The notes under the pieces: generated by a model
Database searches by the model: none
The model's input: the letters and a program-made list of their open reading frames with translations, nothing else
Told to the model about the DNA's origin: nothing
Source of the DNA: SAR324 cluster bacterium
GTDB taxonomy: Bacteria > SAR324 > JACQKK01
Direction: 5' to 3'
Assembly: GCA_022572825.1 (NCBI GenBank)
Contig: JACZVE010000093.1
Coordinates: forward strand, 1-9,135
Length of the DNA stretch: 9,135 nucleotides
In this document: piece by piece, positions 1 through 7,223 of the stretch
Layout of the letters: every line of letters begins with the position of its first letter
Position numbering within the stretch: the first letter of the stretch is position 1
Program-made: the position numbers and the translations under genes

Positions 1-1248
1 TGATGGATTGATCACCAGCACATGGCTGCCCGCAATGCCCTGGGCGTGAAACCACCAATCCCGTCCGCGTCCCAGCCGAAACGTCACCTGCTCGTTCTCC
101 ATGCCGGAGCGCCCCACCAGAATATCGTAACCCTCCGCGCTGCTCCGACGCATGAGCGGGCGCCGGCTCGGCGCGCGGGAGCGGGACCCCTCCGCACCCG
201 ACAAGAGCGCTTTCAGCCCGCGTTCGGCAGCCGGCAGGGAGGCCGCCAGTGCTTCCAGGTCGTCCGGGCGCGCGGCGTTTTCCAGCGCATCGAGCCGCTG
301 GCGCCATGCACCCAGTTCCCGTGCCGTGACGGAAATGCGATCCTCGACGTGGGACGATGCGTCGCGCAGCTTGCGAAATCGCTTGAAATATCGCTCGATG
401 TTCGCCCCTGGCCCGGCTCGCGTATCGAGCGGGATCGTCACCAGGGGCGCGTCGGCTTGAAACACGTCCGCAACCTCCACCGACGCCATGCCCGGCGCCA
501 ACCGGCCGCGGTGAATCTGAAGCAGTTCGCCCCGGCGCCGCCATTTGTCCGCCTCGTGCACGTCGGCGCGCTCCAGCTCCAGCTTCGCCAGGCGCCGCTG
601 GCGCTTTTTCAGCTCCCGCCGCGCCAGCTGCAGCGCGGGGCCCCGGCGGGCCTCCAGCGCAAAGCCGGCTTCCCGCTCTCGCCAGCGTTCGGCCAGGGCA
701 CGGGCCGCGCGCTCGTCGGCGGCAGGGTAGCGCTCCCGCAGGGGTATGGCGCGAGGAAACGCATGCAGTCTGGGAGGCGGCGCATACGGCGATCCCGCCG
801 CCAATTTGCGTCCGGGCAGGGTCGGGTGGCGCATGGCGATCAGCACGCGCCCGTCACCGTCCAGCAACAGCAGGTTGCTGTTGCGCCGGTTGAGCTCCAG
901 CACGAGCTGAAAGCGGCCGTCTCTTTTGCGTACGGTCAGCACGAGGATCTGCGGGTGCCGCAGGGTCAGTGCCTCCACCCGCCCACCCAGCACGCGGGCG
1001 CGCAGCCACTGGCAGAACGCCGGTGGCGGGCCGCCCTGCCGCACGGCGGAAAACTCGCGTCCCAGCCTCGCTCCCTCTGCGTGCAGCGAGAACCGCCAGC
1101 GGGCGCCTCCGATCCCGCTATGGTATGTTTCCAGCAGCAGCGTGGCATCGTCCGGCTGGCGCACGTCGCGGATGCGGGCGCCAACGAGCGCGGGATCGGC
1201 CGGCACGCTATGGGCGGCCTGTTCTGCTGCGTCAACCGGCTCTGGCAT
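1..1248 (-). CDS. NFACT/RqcH-family ribosome quality control-like protein, short divergent form (3' end beyond left edge)
   Basis: Reading the minus strand from ATG 1248 gives 416 open codons to the window edge; an in-frame TAA lies immediately before this ATG, so no longer start is possible. Visible parts in order: an NFACT-N-like region with ELNRRNSNLLLLD (compare the family's E-GRHSN-IL-D), an Arg/Lys/Glu-rich probable coiled coil at about residues 170-240, the linker motif IPLD followed by NIERYFKRFRKL (about 271-292), then the start of the NFACT-R domain: YDILVGRSG from residue 374 and DWWFHAQGIAGSHV from residue 397. The family binds the 50S subunit with peptidyl-tRNA and in RqcH adds C-terminal Ala tails for degradation. 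Two differences stand out: the Asp-Arg pair of NFACT-N aligns with Gln100-Ile101, and the stretch between the N-domain and the coiled coil is too short for the usual helix-hairpin-helix. Family assignment is firm; tailing activity is doubtful. Confidence 0.88.
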   Translation of the reverse strand, partial: MPEPVDAAEQAAHSVPADPALVGARIRDVRQPDDATLLLETYHSGIGGARWRFSLHAEGARLGREFSAVRQGGPPPAFCQWLRARVLGGRVEALTLRHPQILVLTVRKRDGRFQLVLELNRRNSNLLLLDGDGRVLIAMRHPTLPGRKLAAGSPYAPPPRLHAFPRAIPLRERYPAADERAARALAERWREREAGFALEARRGPALQLARRELKKRQRRLAKLELERADVHEADKWRRRGELLQIHRGRLAPGMASVEVADVFQADAPLVTIPLDTRAGPGANIERYFKRFRKLRDASSHVEDRISVTARELGAWRQRLDALENAARPDDLEALAASLPAAERGLKALLSGAEGSRSRAPSRRPLMRRSSAEGYDILVGRSGMENEQVTFRLGRGRDWWFHAQGIAGSHVLVINPS

Positions 1249-1272
1249 TTACTTCGCCAAGTCTTCGGGCTT

Positions 1273-1301
1273 AGTATAAAGCTTTCTTGACCGCAGCCTG
1301 G
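1273..1301 (-). promoter_or_regulatory. Possible promoter of the NFACT gene
   Basis: On the minus strand a good -10 hexamer, TATACT (1278-1273), lies 24 nt upstream of the NFACT start codon. The hexamer 17 nt further upstream is CCAGGC (1301-1296), a poor -35. It would give a short leader of about 18 nt. A palindrome at 1299-1314 abuts the -35 position, so an activator could compensate for it. Inferred from sequence only. Confidence 0.3.
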
Positions 1302-1314
1302 CGCGTACGCGCCA
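1299..1314. promoter_or_regulatory. 16-bp perfect palindrome, candidate operator
   Basis: The sequence TGGCGCGTACGCGCCA is identical to its own reverse complement. It lies in the region between the divergently transcribed NFACT and mrp genes, about 41 bp upstream of the start site expected from the -10 at 1273-1278, where activators that touch RNA polymerase often bind. It has no T-tract on either side and no loop, so it is not a typical terminator. The protein that might bind it is unknown. Confidence 0.35.
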
Positions 1315-1316
1315 AG

Positions 1317-1355
1317 CCCGACCCGGTAAGGCCTTCCGGGCCGGGCGCGGTCGGG
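1317..1355. repeat. Nested imperfect inverted repeat upstream of mrp
   Basis: The outer arms are CCCGACC (1317-1323) and GGTCGGG (1349-1355). An alternative inner hairpin pairs CCCGG (1322-1326) with CCGGG (1336-1340) around the palindromic AAGGCCTT (1328-1335), with T1327 bulged. In an mrp transcript starting upstream this would form a GC-rich stem 22 nt before the start codon. No U-tract follows, so termination is unlikely; it may be a structured leader or a protein site. Confidence 0.35.
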
Positions 1356-1377
1356 TAAACCACACGGACCCTATACC

Positions 1378-2484
<1,107 letters not shown>

Positions 2485-2575
2485 TGCTTCACAATCGAAG
2501 ACCCATACTCAAGCGCGAACCACACCGGTGGCTTTCCGAGCTATGGCGATAGGCACGCAACAAATTCATGCAACA

Positions 2576-3001
2576 ATGAACGATCAAGACGCGAAGTTAA
2601 ACCAATATCTTTTCAAGGAAGTCGAGTTTATACAGAATATCATCAACCGCATGGCGCACATTTCCTTCCTCATCAAGGGATGGACTGTCACGCTGGTGGC
2701 GATTACGTTATTGCTCCGTGGGATTCCGCATCAGGTGTTCATAGCCTTTATCCCGTTGATTGTTTTCTGGTTTCTGGATGCCTACTATCTGCAACAGGAG
2801 CGCCTGTACCGGCTGCTTTACGACTGGGTTCGCGACAACAGGATGAAGAGCGAGGAGCACCTTCTGGACATGAATGCCTATCGATTTTCCGAGCAGGTGC
2901 ACTCCAGGCTGCGGATAATGACCTCCATCACCCTTTTCCCGTTTTACGGCAGCATCTCGCTATTGATTATCCTTTACACGCTCATCATTTTTTCCACCTG
3001 A
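2576..3001 (+). CDS. Small multi-pass membrane protein of unknown function, lower-GC
   Basis: A 141-aa protein from ATG 2576; in-frame ATG 2543 and GTG 2528 are alternatives, and none has a clear Shine-Dalgarno. Two closely spaced hydrophobic segments (about residues 31-48 and 54-72) are followed by a charged stretch (LQQERLYRLLYDWVRDNR, 72-89, through about residue 113) and a third segment (about 116-139). The N-terminus is amphipathic: EVEFIQNIINRMAHISFLIKGW. This pattern looks familiar from uncharacterised hypothetical membrane proteins, but I cannot name the family. The hairpin of two membrane helices next to a charged helix loosely recalls SLATT-type membrane effectors of nucleotide-signalling conflict systems; that is a weak inference, and no nucleotide cyclase or sensor gene is adjacent. 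Base composition differs sharply: 2581-2760 is about 46% G+C, against about 73% in a 60-base sample of the next gene, suggesting transfer. Confidence 0.8.
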   Translation: MNDQDAKLNQYLFKEVEFIQNIINRMAHISFLIKGWTVTLVAITLLLRGIPHQVFIAFIPLIVFWFLDAYYLQQERLYRLLYDWVRDNRMKSEEHLLDMNAYRFSEQVHSRLRIMTSITLFPFYGSISLLIILYTLIIFST

Positions 3002-3064
3002 CCTCCCCCTCCCTTTACCCCCGGCGCAGTATAGTTTGCCAGGCATGCCACAGGTGGGACTCCC

Positions 3065-3090
3065 TTGTGACTCCAAAACGTTGTGATTCC
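3065..3090. repeat. Direct repeat TTGTGAYTCC x2 upstream of the hydrolase gene
   Basis: TTGTGACTCC (3065-3074) and TTGTGATTCC (3081-3090) differ at one base and are spaced 16 bp start to start. They lie 18-43 bp before the ATG at 3108. They could be half-sites of an operator or chance similarity; no convincing promoter hexamers were found in 3002-3107. Confidence 0.3.
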
Positions 3091-3107
3091 ACACCGATAG
3101 TCTCTCC

Positions 3108-4883
3108 ATGAGCACGCGAGCCTTCGGCACCGACGATACGGAGCGCAATCCCCACTTACCGCGGCTGCTGGGCACGCAAGGGGCGGTCGCAAGCGAGCAT
3201 TACCTGTCCGCCCAGGCCGCCGCGGACATTCTCAAGGCCGGCGGCAATGCCGTGGATGCGGCGGTGAGCGCTACCTTTGTGGAGGGGGTGGTCAACCCCA
3301 ACATGTACACGGTGGGCGGTGAATGCCCCATGCTGATCTACCTGGAGGCGACGGGCCGGGTGATCTCCGTCAACGGCAACACCGCCGCGCCGGCGCTGGC
3401 GACGCCGCGCGCCTACATCGAGCGCGGCCTGGAGGTCATGCCTTCCGAAGACGTCCTCACCGCGGGGGTCCCCGCCGCGTTCAGCGCCCTGATCACGGTC
3501 TTGCGGGAATACGGGCGGCTCTCCTTCGCCGACGTCAGCCACGCCGCGCGGCGCTACGCACGGGAAGGATTTCCCGTCCACAAGGGCCTGCTGCGTCAGC
3601 TGCGTTACGGTCTGGAGGATCTGGCGGAGAGATTCCGCACGCGGTGGCCGGAGAGCGCAGGGCTCTACCTGCGGGACGGTTCCGTGCCCGCCGAAGGAAC
3701 CCTGCTGCGCAACGCCGCCACCGCCGATGTGTTCCAGCACCTGGCCGATGCGGAAGGCAGGACGGCCGGCAGCCGCGAGGCCGGCCTGCTCGCCGTACAC
3801 GATGGGTTTTATCGCGGCGACGTGGCCGGCGAGATCGACGCGTTTGTCCGCGCCCGTGACGGGCTGCTGCGCCGCTCGGATCTGGAGTGCTTCGAGACGC
3901 GGCTGGAAGCACCGGCGGCAGGCGATTTCCAGGGATACCGCGTGTTCAAGTGCGGGCCGTGGAACCAGGGGCCGGTGCTGCTGCAGGCGCTGGCGATGCT
4001 GGAGCGCTTCGACCTGGCCGGGATGGCTCACAATACGGCCGACTACGTGCACACCGTCGTGGAGGCGATGAAGCTGGCCTTCGCGGACCGCGAGCAGTAC
4101 TACGGCGACCCGGCCCAGGTAGACGTGCCGCTGGCGGGGCTGCTGTCCAAGGACTATGCCAAGGTCCGTGCCCGCTTGATCGATCCCGGCCGCGCCAACG
4201 GTGAGTTGCGGCCGGGGGACCCGGTGAGCGGGGCGCCGCTGCTCCCCGAGCAACACCGGCTGGTCGGCAAGGCCTGGGGCCCCGGTACCGTGCACGTGGA
4301 CGTGATCGACCGGGAGGGCAACATGGCTTCCTTTACGCCCAGCGGCGGCTGGCTGCGCTCGCAGCCCGTGATTACGGCGCTGGGCTTTCCCTTGAGCAAC
4401 CGCATGCAAACCTTCTACCTGGGGCCGGATCATCACCCCAATCGCGTGGCGCCGTTCCGGCGGCCCCGCACCACCGTCAGCCCCTCGCTGGCCTTCCGGG
4501 ACGGCAGGCCCTGGATGGTGTTCGGCAGCATGGGCGGCGACCAGCAGGATCAGTGGATGTTGCAGTTCTTCCTCAACCGCGCCGTCTTCGGCATGACGAT
4601 CCAGGAGGCCATCGAGGCGCCCAAGTTTTCCAGCGAGCACTTCCCGGGATTTTTCGCCCCTCACGATTGGATCGCCAACCGGCTGCGCATCGAGCCGATG
4701 GTCGGTCAGTCGGTGCTGGATGCGCTGGCCCGGCGCGGCCACGACCTGGAGCTGGCCGGTAACTGGAGCGAGGGCTACCTGCTGGCGGCCGCGCGGGATC
4801 ACGGCACGGGCCTGTTGGAGGCCGGCTGCGACTTGCGCGCGGAAAAATCCGAGGTGTTTCCGTCGTTCGCCCTGTGTTGGTGA
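3108..4883 (+). CDS. Gamma-glutamyltranspeptidase-like Ntn hydrolase (amidohydrolase/acylase type)
   Basis: This 591-aa protein has full family length. Family enzymes are precursors that cleave themselves before a catalytic Thr, which then attacks an amide bond. Residues 26-53 hold the N-terminal signature with GGNAVDAAV. The predicted autocleavage site is just before Thr394 in WGPG-TVHVDVID, splitting a large subunit of about 393 residues from a small one of about 198. The oxyanion segment GSMGGDQQDQ is at 473-482. The Ser-Ser pair of E. coli GGT is Thr455-Thr456 here (PRTTVSPS), and Arg114, which binds the glutamate carboxylate, aligns with Asn91 in NGNTAAP. No signal peptide is visible, so it is probably cytoplasmic. 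These traits fit non-transpeptidase members such as acylases or oxamate amidohydrolase (HpxW) better than glutathione-degrading GGT; the substrate is unknown. The ATG at 3108 lacks a strong ribosome site. Confidence 0.92.
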   Translation: MSTRAFGTDDTERNPHLPRLLGTQGAVASEHYLSAQAAADILKAGGNAVDAAVSATFVEGVVNPNMYTVGGECPMLIYLEATGRVISVNGNTAAPALATPRAYIERGLEVMPSEDVLTAGVPAAFSALITVLREYGRLSFADVSHAARRYAREGFPVHKGLLRQLRYGLEDLAERFRTRWPESAGLYLRDGSVPAEGTLLRNAATADVFQHLADAEGRTAGSREAGLLAVHDGFYRGDVAGEIDAFVRARDGLLRRSDLECFETRLEAPAAGDFQGYRVFKCGPWNQGPVLLQALAMLERFDLAGMAHNTADYVHTVVEAMKLAFADREQYYGDPAQVDVPLAGLLSKDYAKVRARLIDPGRANGELRPGDPVSGAPLLPEQHRLVGKAWGPGTVHVDVIDREGNMASFTPSGGWLRSQPVITALGFPLSNRMQTFYLGPDHHPNRVAPFRRPRTTVSPSLAFRDGRPWMVFGSMGGDQQDQWMLQFFLNRAVFGMTIQEAIEAPKFSSEHFPGFFAPHDWIANRLRIEPMVGQSVLDALARRGHDLELAGNWSEGYLLAAARDHGTGLLEAGCDLRAEKSEVFPSFALCW

Positions 4884-4932
4884 GTGGCTCGGTTCAGCTA
4901 CGAATTCGCACTCAATGGGCGCCACTATAAGG

Positions 4933-4956
4933 AAAAGGCCCCGATTTCCCGGGGCC
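4933..4956 (-). terminator. Intrinsic terminator of the cupin gene
   Basis: Read on the minus strand, GGCCCCG (4956-4950) pairs with CGGGGCC (4943-4937) around a six-base loop, followed directly by TTTT (4936-4933). It lies 46 nt past the cupin stop codon. In the plus direction the stem is followed by CTTACC, a poor U-tract, so it may only weakly end the hydrolase transcript that converges on it. Confidence 0.78.
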
Positions 4957-5002
4957 CTTACCTCCTCGACTCCGCCCCATAAGAAACAGCGGGTTAACCG
5001 GA

Positions 5003-5422
5003 TTACTTCGCCTTGATCATCATGGGCTTGCCCGTCTCGCCCACCTGAAAGACGACGATTTTGACGGGCTCGCTCGCACTAATGTTTGTAGCCCGCATAA
5101 CCATCCGGGGAATCTCCTGGTACACTTCACCTGCGGAGACCTTGAGCGTCCCACTGTCCGTCTCGACCGTCAGCGTGCCTTCGAGGACATAGACAAAGAC
5201 TGGCCCGGGGTGGAAATGCTTCCCGCCCACGAATCCCGCCGGCAACGTGAAATGCTTTATGATGACCGTCTTGCCATCCACGCCAGCCAAAGGCACCTCA
5301 ACAAGAGACTTCACTACCGCCTTAGGCTTGTACTCCGCGGCCTGGGCATCCTGGCTGAATGCCGTGCCGAGCGACAATGCGCCTGCCAGCACAAGGCCAA
5401 GCCCGAGTTTGGTGGTATTCAT
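5003..5422 (-). CDS. Secreted single-domain cupin protein
   Basis: A 139-aa protein. The start ATG 5422 is set by a strong Shine-Dalgarno (GAGGAG, 7 nt before the start) and by the signal peptide that follows: MNTTK, a hydrophobic core at residues 6-22, and a likely signal peptidase I site at AQA (26-28), so the mature protein should be periplasmic. The mature part is a cupin barrel with motif 1 GGKHFHPGPVFVYVLEG (66-82) and motif 2 GEVYQEIPRMVMRATN (98-113). The two motif-1 histidines are His69 and His71. The usual motif-1 Glu appears to be Val75 and the usual motif-2 His to be Met109, so a standard four-ligand metal site is not evident. Small cupins of this kind serve as dioxygenases, isomerases or plain sugar/ligand binders; the role here is unknown. 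It has its own terminator and is probably monocistronic. Confidence 0.9.
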   Translation of the reverse strand: MNTTKLGLGLVLAGALSLGTAFSQDAQAAEYKPKAVVKSLVEVPLAGVDGKTVIIKHFTLPAGFVGGKHFHPGPVFVYVLEGTLTVETDSGTLKVSAGEVYQEIPRMVMRATNISASEPVKIVVFQVGETGKPMMIKAK

Positions 5423-5748
5423 GATGTGCTCCTCTTTTACCCTCCAGTGTTGGATATCGGGATTTGCCGATTGAACCTGGGGTGCACGGATGGCTTCCCC
5501 GGGTGCCGACGATGATAGCAGCAAGGGCGTCTCGGAACAAATCCCGCCCTTGGCCGGCGCGGTATGTGGCGATCCCTGAAGGCCGCGGCGGTAGGCACTC
5601 CACTTCTGTTGGGAAAACCGGGCCTTTCCCTTCGCCTGCGCCCTACGACCCTTCGACCCTTCGACAAGCTCAGGGCGGGGCGTGGCTCAGGGCAGGCAAG
5701 CTCATCGCAAGCTCAGGACAGGCGAGGTGCCAGGGGGAGCATCGCTCT
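5423..5748. other. Gene-free region between the cupin and DedA genes
   Basis: This 326-base stretch holds the upstream region of the cupin gene and the downstream region of dedA. The cupin ribosome site is at about 5430-5435. A short inverted repeat, ATCGG/CCGAT (5456-5460 and 5467-5471), lies in the likely cupin leader; no convincing promoter hexamers were identified. The part from about 5646 to 5718 is filled with REP-like repeats, annotated separately. No supported coding sequence was seen in it. Confidence 0.6.
5646..5718. repeat. Cluster of REP-like CTTCGACAAGCTCAG repeats, degenerate
   Basis: The best copy, CCCTTCGACAAGCTCAGGG (5657-5675), has complementary ends CCCT/AGGG. This sequence type recurs between genes in many proteobacterial genomes. 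It is preceded by a tandem octamer, CGACCCTT twice (5646-5661) plus CGAC. Degenerate pieces follow: GCTCAGGG (5685-5692), CAAGCTCAT (5698-5706) and CAAGCTCAGG (5708-5717). The cluster lies 31 nt or more past the dedA stop and could act as a transcription end or an RNA-stabilising structure for the minus-strand operon. Confidence 0.6.
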
Positions 5749-6393
5749 TCAGGGATGCGGTTGTTTCACTGTATTTGATGGCAACTTGGTATGCCGTCTC
5801 CGCCAATAGCGGTAGAGCAGGTAAATTCCCAGCGCCGCCAGCGAGATCAGCACGATCCGGTTGTAAGCGGAAATGAATTCCAGCACCCGATCCCACTCTT
5901 CACCGATGTAATAGCCCGCACCTACCAGCAACAGGTTCCACGCGGCGCAGCTTGCCAATGCGAAGGCGCTGACGATCACGGCGGGCAGGCCGACGAATCC
6001 CGCGGCCAGCGATATGACCGAGCGCACGCCGGTGATCAGCCGGTTGCCCAGCACCACCCATTGGCCGTAGCGCCGCACCCAGTCCTCCCCCCGTTCGAGC
6101 CGCGCGGGCGCGATCCAGCGCCGCAACAGGTCGTGCGTGCGCGTGCGCCCCAACCACCGGCCCAGCAGGTAATAGCACATGAAACCGGCCCAGCTCCCGA
6201 CCGTGACCGCAAAGAACGCCAGGGTCAGGGAAAGCCGGCCGACACCGGCCAGGTAGCCCCCAAACACGACAACGGCGTCTCCCGGCAGGGGCGGGAACAG
6301 ATTCTCGAAAAGCGCGGAGCCGAACAATATCACGTACAGCACCGCATCGGGCAACGCGAGGAACTCCTGCAGAATTTGTGTCGCGTCTATCAA
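5749..6393 (-). CDS. DedA/VTT-family membrane protein
   Basis: A 214-aa integral membrane protein. DedA proteins act in the inner membrane in envelope maintenance and membrane potential; some members are lipid or undecaprenyl-phosphate translocases. Family motifs visible: FENLFPPLPGD (29-39, with acidic Glu30 and Asp39), a G-YYLLGRWLGR segment after the second hydrophobic region, and YGQWVVLGNRLITGVRSVISLAAG, where the re-entrant-loop motif F-R-xPGxR appears as NRLITGVR with Thr in place of Pro. A C-terminal helix ends in a basic RYWRRRH tail. The start is TTG 6393: it overlaps the stop of the upstream ATPase gene (TTGA shared) and is preceded by GGAAGG with 6 nt spacing. No nearby ATG offers an alternative. 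The overlap implies translational coupling with the MlaF-like ATPase. Confidence 0.92.
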   Translation of the reverse strand: MIDATQILQEFLALPDAVLYVILFGSALFENLFPPLPGDAVVVFGGYLAGVGRLSLTLAFFAVTVGSWAGFMCYYLLGRWLGRTRTHDLLRRWIAPARLERGEDWVRRYGQWVVLGNRLITGVRSVISLAAGFVGLPAVIVSAFALASCAAWNLLLVGAGYYIGEEWDRVLEFISAYNRIVLISLAALGIYLLYRYWRRRHTKLPSNTVKQPHP

Positions 6394-7223
6394 TAGGGGC
6401 CTTCCGCCCGGCCGTGCAGAAACTGCTGCAGCACGGGATCCGGGTTGCCGCGCAGTTCGTCCGGCGTGCCTTCGGCGATGATTCTTCCCTTGTAGAGCAT
6501 GCAGACCTTGTCGCCGACCATCATCGTGCTGGCGAGGTTGTGGGAGATAACCAGGCAGGTGATGTGAAAGTTATCCCGCATTTCCATGATCAGCTTGCCG
6601 ATGGCCGTCGTGGTGATCGGGTCCAGTCCGGACTCCGGCTCGTCGAAGAGCATGATTGTCGGTTGCATCATGATCGCCCGCGCCACGCCCACCCGCTTCC
6701 TCATTCCGCCGGAGAGCTCCGAGGGCATCTCGTCCTCGCTGCCCGGCAGACCGAGCCGGTTCAGGATATCCCGCACGCGCTCCCGGATTTCGCCCTCCCG
6801 CAGCCGGGTGTGCTCGCGCAGGGGAAAGGCGCAGTTCTCGTAGACAGACATGGAATCGAACAGGGCGGAGTATTGAAAGGACATGCCGATCTTCTTCTGT
6901 ACCTCCAGCCGCTCAACTTCGGAAAGCTCGAGCACGTTTTGGCCATCGATGAGGATGCGTCCCGCAGCGGGCGCCATGAAGCCCACGATCAGCTTGAGAA
7001 TGGTGGATTTTCCATGACCCGAGCCGCCCATCACCACCGTCACCTTGCCCCGGGGCACCGTGAGCTCCAGGTCGTCCAGCACCACCCGCTCGCCGTAGCG
7101 CATGGTGACGTGGTCCATCCAGACCATCGGGGCGCCGTCAGCGGGTTCTCCCCTGTCCGGCTGCCCCGGCCCTGTGCTCAGACTGTCGTCGCTGCTGTGT
7201 TGGGTCATGGTCTGTTGGGTCAT
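6390..7223 (-). CDS. MlaF-like ABC transporter ATP-binding protein
   Basis: A 277-aa ABC ATPase most like MlaF/Ttg2A, the ATPase of the Mla phospholipid transport system of the Gram-negative envelope. Motifs from ATG 7223: A-loop Tyr43, Walker A GGSGHGKST (66-74), Q-loop Gln117, signature LSGGMRKR (170-177), Walker B IMLFDEPESGLDP (190-202), switch His228. The MlaF-like end NPDPVLQQFLHGRAEGP is present, but the protein stops one residue later, without the C-terminal extension by which E. coli MlaF subunits hold each other. About 30 polar residues precede the domain. The start is uncertain: ATG 7223 and ATG 7208 lie in a near-exact 15-nt tandem repeat (MTQQT/MTQHS), a TTG at 7277 is also in frame, and none has a good ribosome site. 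It is the upstream member of a coupled pair with dedA; no MlaE-type permease gene is present here. Confidence 0.9.
   Translation of the reverse strand: MTQQTMTQHSSDDSLSTGPGQPDRGEPADGAPMVWMDHVTMRYGERVVLDDLELTVPRGKVTVVMGGSGHGKSTILKLIVGFMAPAAGRILIDGQNVLELSEVERLEVQKKIGMSFQYSALFDSMSVYENCAFPLREHTRLREGEIRERVRDILNRLGLPGSEDEMPSELSGGMRKRVGVARAIMMQPTIMLFDEPESGLDPITTTAIGKLIMEMRDNFHITCLVISHNLASTMMVGDKVCMLYKGRIIAEGTPDELRGNPDPVLQQFLHGRAEGPY

Noticed and set aside
22..1290. A 422-codon open frame on the plus strand opposite the NFACT gene
   Set aside because: Its product is Arg/Gln/Pro-rich with no recognisable motif, while the minus strand reads clear NFACT motifs. Long antisense frames are common opposite GC-rich genes.
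3156..4925. A 589-codon open frame on the minus strand covering nearly the whole hydrolase gene
   Set aside because: Its product is low-complexity His/Arg/Gln-rich sequence without family features; the plus strand has the complete GGT-fold signature. It is the antisense image of codon bias.
5423..5524. N-terminal extension of the cupin to ATG 5524
   Set aside because: It would bury the signal peptide inside the protein; a strong Shine-Dalgarno stands directly before ATG 5422.
5646..5718. CRISPR-like array
   Set aside because: The repeats are short, degenerate and unevenly spaced, with no regular spacers and no cas genes nearby; they fit dispersed REP-like elements.
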